A stretch of DNA of 64,000 bases from Pulicaria dysenterica (Eukaryota; Streptophyta; Magnoliopsida; Asterales; Asteraceae): assembly GCA_947179395.2 (NCBI GenBank), contig OX359290.1, forward strand, positions 881,501 through 945,500, given 5' to 3'. The translations under genes were made by a program, and so were the position numbers. The notes under the pieces are model-generated. The model worked only from the letters and a program-made list of their open reading frames with translations, was not told the origin of the DNA and made no database searches. This document shows, piece by piece, positions 61,210 to 64,000 of this stretch (its first letter is position 1; each line of letters begins with the position of its first letter).

Positions 61210-62426
61210 AAAAAAACCAGTGCCGTTATCTTTCTCCCTTCTCTCAAGAAAACCCTAGATACAAAAACCACTTCCGCCGCCACCTCCCTTCTTCGGCCGT
61301 CGGCATACGCTGGCGGTCCGGAGGACCTCTCATCTACCACATTTCTCCTTCTATTATGATGTCCAAGGTTTCGAGTTCGTTTTCGAGGGTCTGAAAGTCG
61401 ATTTCCAGGTCGTTTACATTTCGAGGTTCGAGGTCCTTGGGGTCTCTGATTCAAGGTCTGAAGGTTTTTCCAACCGTTGCGAGGCAACCGATCAAGGTTC
61501 AAGGTGTTCAGGGCGTTGGGGTCTCTGATTCAAGGTGGTTCTCCGGTCCCGGTTCATTTCCGTTTCGAGGTTCTAGTTTTCCCGTTCGTGGATCAAAGTT
61601 TTAAGGTGGTTCGTCGGTCGAGATCTTCGGTCGATTCGAGGTTCTAGTTTTCCGTTCGTGGATCAAAGTTTTAAGGTGGTTCGTGGGTTCAGTTCGCATT
61701 TCCCGTTCGTTAATCAAAGGTTCTAGTTTTCCGGTTCGTGGATCAAAGTTTTACCGTTCGTGGGTCGAGATCTCCGATCGAGTTTCAGTTAACATTTCAA
61801 GGTTCAATTCGTGGGTCGAGGGTTCGGTTTTCAGATCAAGCTTCAGATCTTATTTCGAGTTTCAGTTTCAGATCGTATTTCAGTTCCAGATTTCAAGGTT
61901 CGTGGTTTCAGATTCGTGTTTGGTTCATGTTTGTTGCTCTAGATGGTCAGTTGGTCAGGTTCGTTGCTTCAGTTCGTGGGTCGAAGTTTTCAGATCCCTG
62001 TTCAAGCTTCAGATCTTGGTTCAGTCGAGTGGTTATGGTTCGCGTGGTGTTGATCGTGGTCGGTTCATGGTTCGTGGTCGGTACATGGTTGGTGGTTTCC
62101 AACTGTTCCGGACAGTCTACTATATCTACTCTGAAATATCGTATTTCCACCACCTGGTTAAACACCCTGTGATCTTTGTTAGTTGTTAGTTCGGGAAGTT
62201 CGTTGAAAAGATTAAGGTCGAGGTTGGATAAGATCGAGTTCACCGGGTGACTGCCCTATGTGGTTTATGAATTTTAGATAGGTTGATTCGTCTGTTAATG
62301 TTGGGTATAAGTAAATTTAGGGTTGTGTGTTCGTGGTCAAAGGTCCTTGTTTGTTTATTGAGTTGTTGTATTACTTAGCTTCTTGCTAGCTTTTAATTTA
62401 TAATATATTGCCTTTCAAAAAAAAAA
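61210..62426 (+). mobile_element. Poly(A) retroposon with target-site duplication
   Basis: Flanked by TCTAGAAACAT on both sides (61199-61209 and 62427-62437) and ending TTGCCTTTCAAAAAAAAAA, like the LINE tail at 48704 in reverse. The 5' part begins CCAGTGCCGTTATC and is C/T-rich like a plant LINE 5' UTR. The middle (61520-62080) is built of tandem phrases such as GTTCGTGGATCAAAGTTTTA and TTTCGAGGTTC. No ORF1, endonuclease or RT is encoded, and a 168-codon frame is low-complexity repeat. Best read as a LINE-mobilised non-autonomous retroposon or an internally deleted LINE. Confidence 0.75.
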
Positions 62427-62437
62427 TCTAGAAACAT

Positions 62438-63203
62438 TAAAAAATTAAAAAAAGATTTAAATATATTTATGAAATAAGTAGAGAGAAATTAATAAGATTT
62501 TGAAAATTATATTGATGTGGGTGAATAATTGTGTTTGCGTAAGAGAGTGCGTTAGTGGAAGAATATATTTTAAATAAATAAAAAGTTAAAGTTTATTAAG
62601 AAAGGGAAATGGTTAAAAATTCAGTAGATGAGATTAATTTAGATAAAAAGAGAATGGTGGAGATTAAAGATTGACATAATTTTAAAAGTTTCTTAAAAGT
62701 TAGAAGGAGAGAAAGTGTGTTAAATGGTTTATATAGTAGTATAGATATATACATATACATATGATTTGATTAAATTGTCTATATTTTTTTTCATAGCATT
62801 CATTAACCAACCATGAATTACGATGATCATAAATTATAACTAGTGAAATATGACCGTTAAATCTAATAGTTTGACAGCCGTTGTTTACAGATATACAAAA
62901 CGGACCCCTAAAGTCCACCCCCATCTTATAGCTTTGATCACAAGCTCAGACAATGTTAAGCCAAATAGAGGGACTTTTAGGCATGGAGGCAATGGATGAG
63001 AAGTCACCAGAATCACCATGTAGCTATTATTATACGCCAACCAGAGTTTTTCTTCATAAGAAACCACATCCTCCATACGCAACCTATGCCTAGGCCACCC
63101 CATTTTTCGTCGTTCCTAAGTGAGCTCCAATTCACCCGAGACATTTTTTTTTTCTCTTGGTCTATTGTTCCACAAGAGAATTTCCTTCAGTTTTTCTTCG
63201 GGT
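62438..63203. other. AT-rich intergenic DNA
   Basis: No gene recognised. Confidence 0.4.
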
Positions 63204-63356
63204 TATTTATTACGGTTGCATCTCCAGGTTGAGTAATGTCCCACATCGGACATAACGTGACTTTGTAATCTGCTTTATAAGGGTCCTGTGCTACTCCTCT
63301 CATAACTAATTGGTTTTGAGTTGGAACCCCACAAACTTATATTTATTACGGTTGCA
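63204..63356. repeat. 119-bp insert flanked by 17-bp direct repeats
   Basis: TATTTATTACGGTTGCA occurs at 63204-63220 and again at 63340-63356. Between them lie 119 bp including AATGTCCCACATCGGAC, a phrase common near plant TRIM-like or short retroposed sequences. The long exact duplication suggests retroposition; the insert has no poly(A) tail. Confidence 0.55.
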
Positions 63357-64000
63357 GGTGCTCTAAACAAGGGAAAGTAATAAATTGGTGTGGCACCAAA
63401 CACTTCTTTTTTCAGCACTGCTTCTACTAAATCATGGATTTTGTTGAGCACCATAAGTCGCATATTCAATGTTTGCTACTATCATTGCCAACTGTTCGTA
63501 GAAACGTGCCGCTGTAATTTATGTGTATATGTGGTTCTGGTTTGGTTACTTCTATTGATATGCCAGTTCTTAGTTCAACTACTTAAAATGCATTTGTTTA
63601 TTTGCTAATGTTTTATTAGATATTGACCATACTTAAATTATGCACAAGAAATGATGACAGTTTAGACACATACATCTGTTTCTAGTTGATTTTCTATGGT
63701 TTTATTTGGGAATTGGAAATAACTGATTAGTATCGAATAGTGTACATTGGATGGTTAAAGGTGATATTAAGTGGTATAAGATCACTAGCTAGAGTCGTTT
63801 ATAATCGAAGTAAAGGTGAATTAAAACGAAAATAGTGTTGAAGTACAAGCTGATCTAATTATAGGTTTTATGAGCATATGATCATGCTCTTCATGAGCAC
63901 CAGAATCCAATTGAATAAAAGGTGTAGTCTCAATGGTTGATAAGGTATATGGGCTTTATATTTGGGTAGGGATGACAATGGATCGGATATGGATCGAATT
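63357..64000. other. Intergenic DNA, possible hAT end at the window edge
   Basis: No gene recognised. From 63968 the sequence TAGGGATGACAATGGATCGG resembles the left end of the TAGGGGTG hAT family (compare 49368), with the rest outside the window. Confidence 0.35.

Noticed and set aside
61683..62189. 168-codon Ser/Val/Arg-rich frame
   Set aside because: Arises from the tandem phrases of the retroposon; a second overlapping frame is equally open and no domain is visible.

Overview
This is a window of an AT-rich plant nuclear genome. It has intron-containing genes, a plastid-targeted glutamyl-tRNA reductase, and intergenic DNA packed with plant hAT, CACTA, PIF/Harbinger, MULE, Helitron, LINE, Ty1/copia and Ty3/gypsy debris. 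A eudicot is certain enough. The style of the LTRs and LINE tails made me think of Asteraceae, but nothing here proves it.

Only two host genes are convincing. A HEMA-type glutamyl-tRNA reductase lies on the + strand (three exons, 7933-10543, 544 aa, apparently intact). A WAV3-like E3 ligase with RING and VWA domains lies on the - strand (two exons, 16146-13701, 776 aa, apparently intact). The two converge on a 3 kb spacer that holds a broken hAT element. They have no shared pathway: one makes the tetrapyrrole precursor in plastids, the other belongs to ubiquitin-dependent growth control.

Layout. 1-2.6 kb: probable gypsy-type solo LTR. 2.6-5.9 kb: bare AT-rich DNA. 5.9-6.7 kb: hAT element with perfect 8-bp target-site duplication (TSD). 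7.9-10.5 kb: HEMA. 10.9-12.1 kb: hAT deletion derivative. 13.7-16.2 kb: WAV3-like gene. 16.6-17.8 kb: LINE and MITE remnants. 19.9-33.5 kb: a three-level nest, in which a copia retrotransposon (22109-29865) sits inside a CACTA transposon (20501-33161), itself inside a hAT element (19869-33461). All three have perfect TSDs. The CACTA carries a five-exon TnpA/Transposase_24-type gene; the copia carries an open gag and a collapsed pol. 35.0-37.9 kb: hAT and a gypsy-type solo LTR. 40.7-43.5 kb: Harbinger-like element holding another solo LTR. 45.1-51.5 kb: Harbinger MITE, microsatellites, LINE tail and two hAT elements with perfect TSDs. 53.2-56.5 kb: CACTA MITE, LTR remnant and a decayed CACTA gene. 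58.0-62.4 kb: fold-back MULE, complete non-autonomous Helitron and a poly(A) retroposon.

The most unusual signals are in the noncoding parts of the retroelements. (1) The copia 5' leader has three successive stem-loops with the same 19-nt loop but unrelated stems. (2) Several LTRs carry clusters of short palindromic words that are specific to each element. In the copia, the LTR and leader copies of the word are exact reverse complements of each other.
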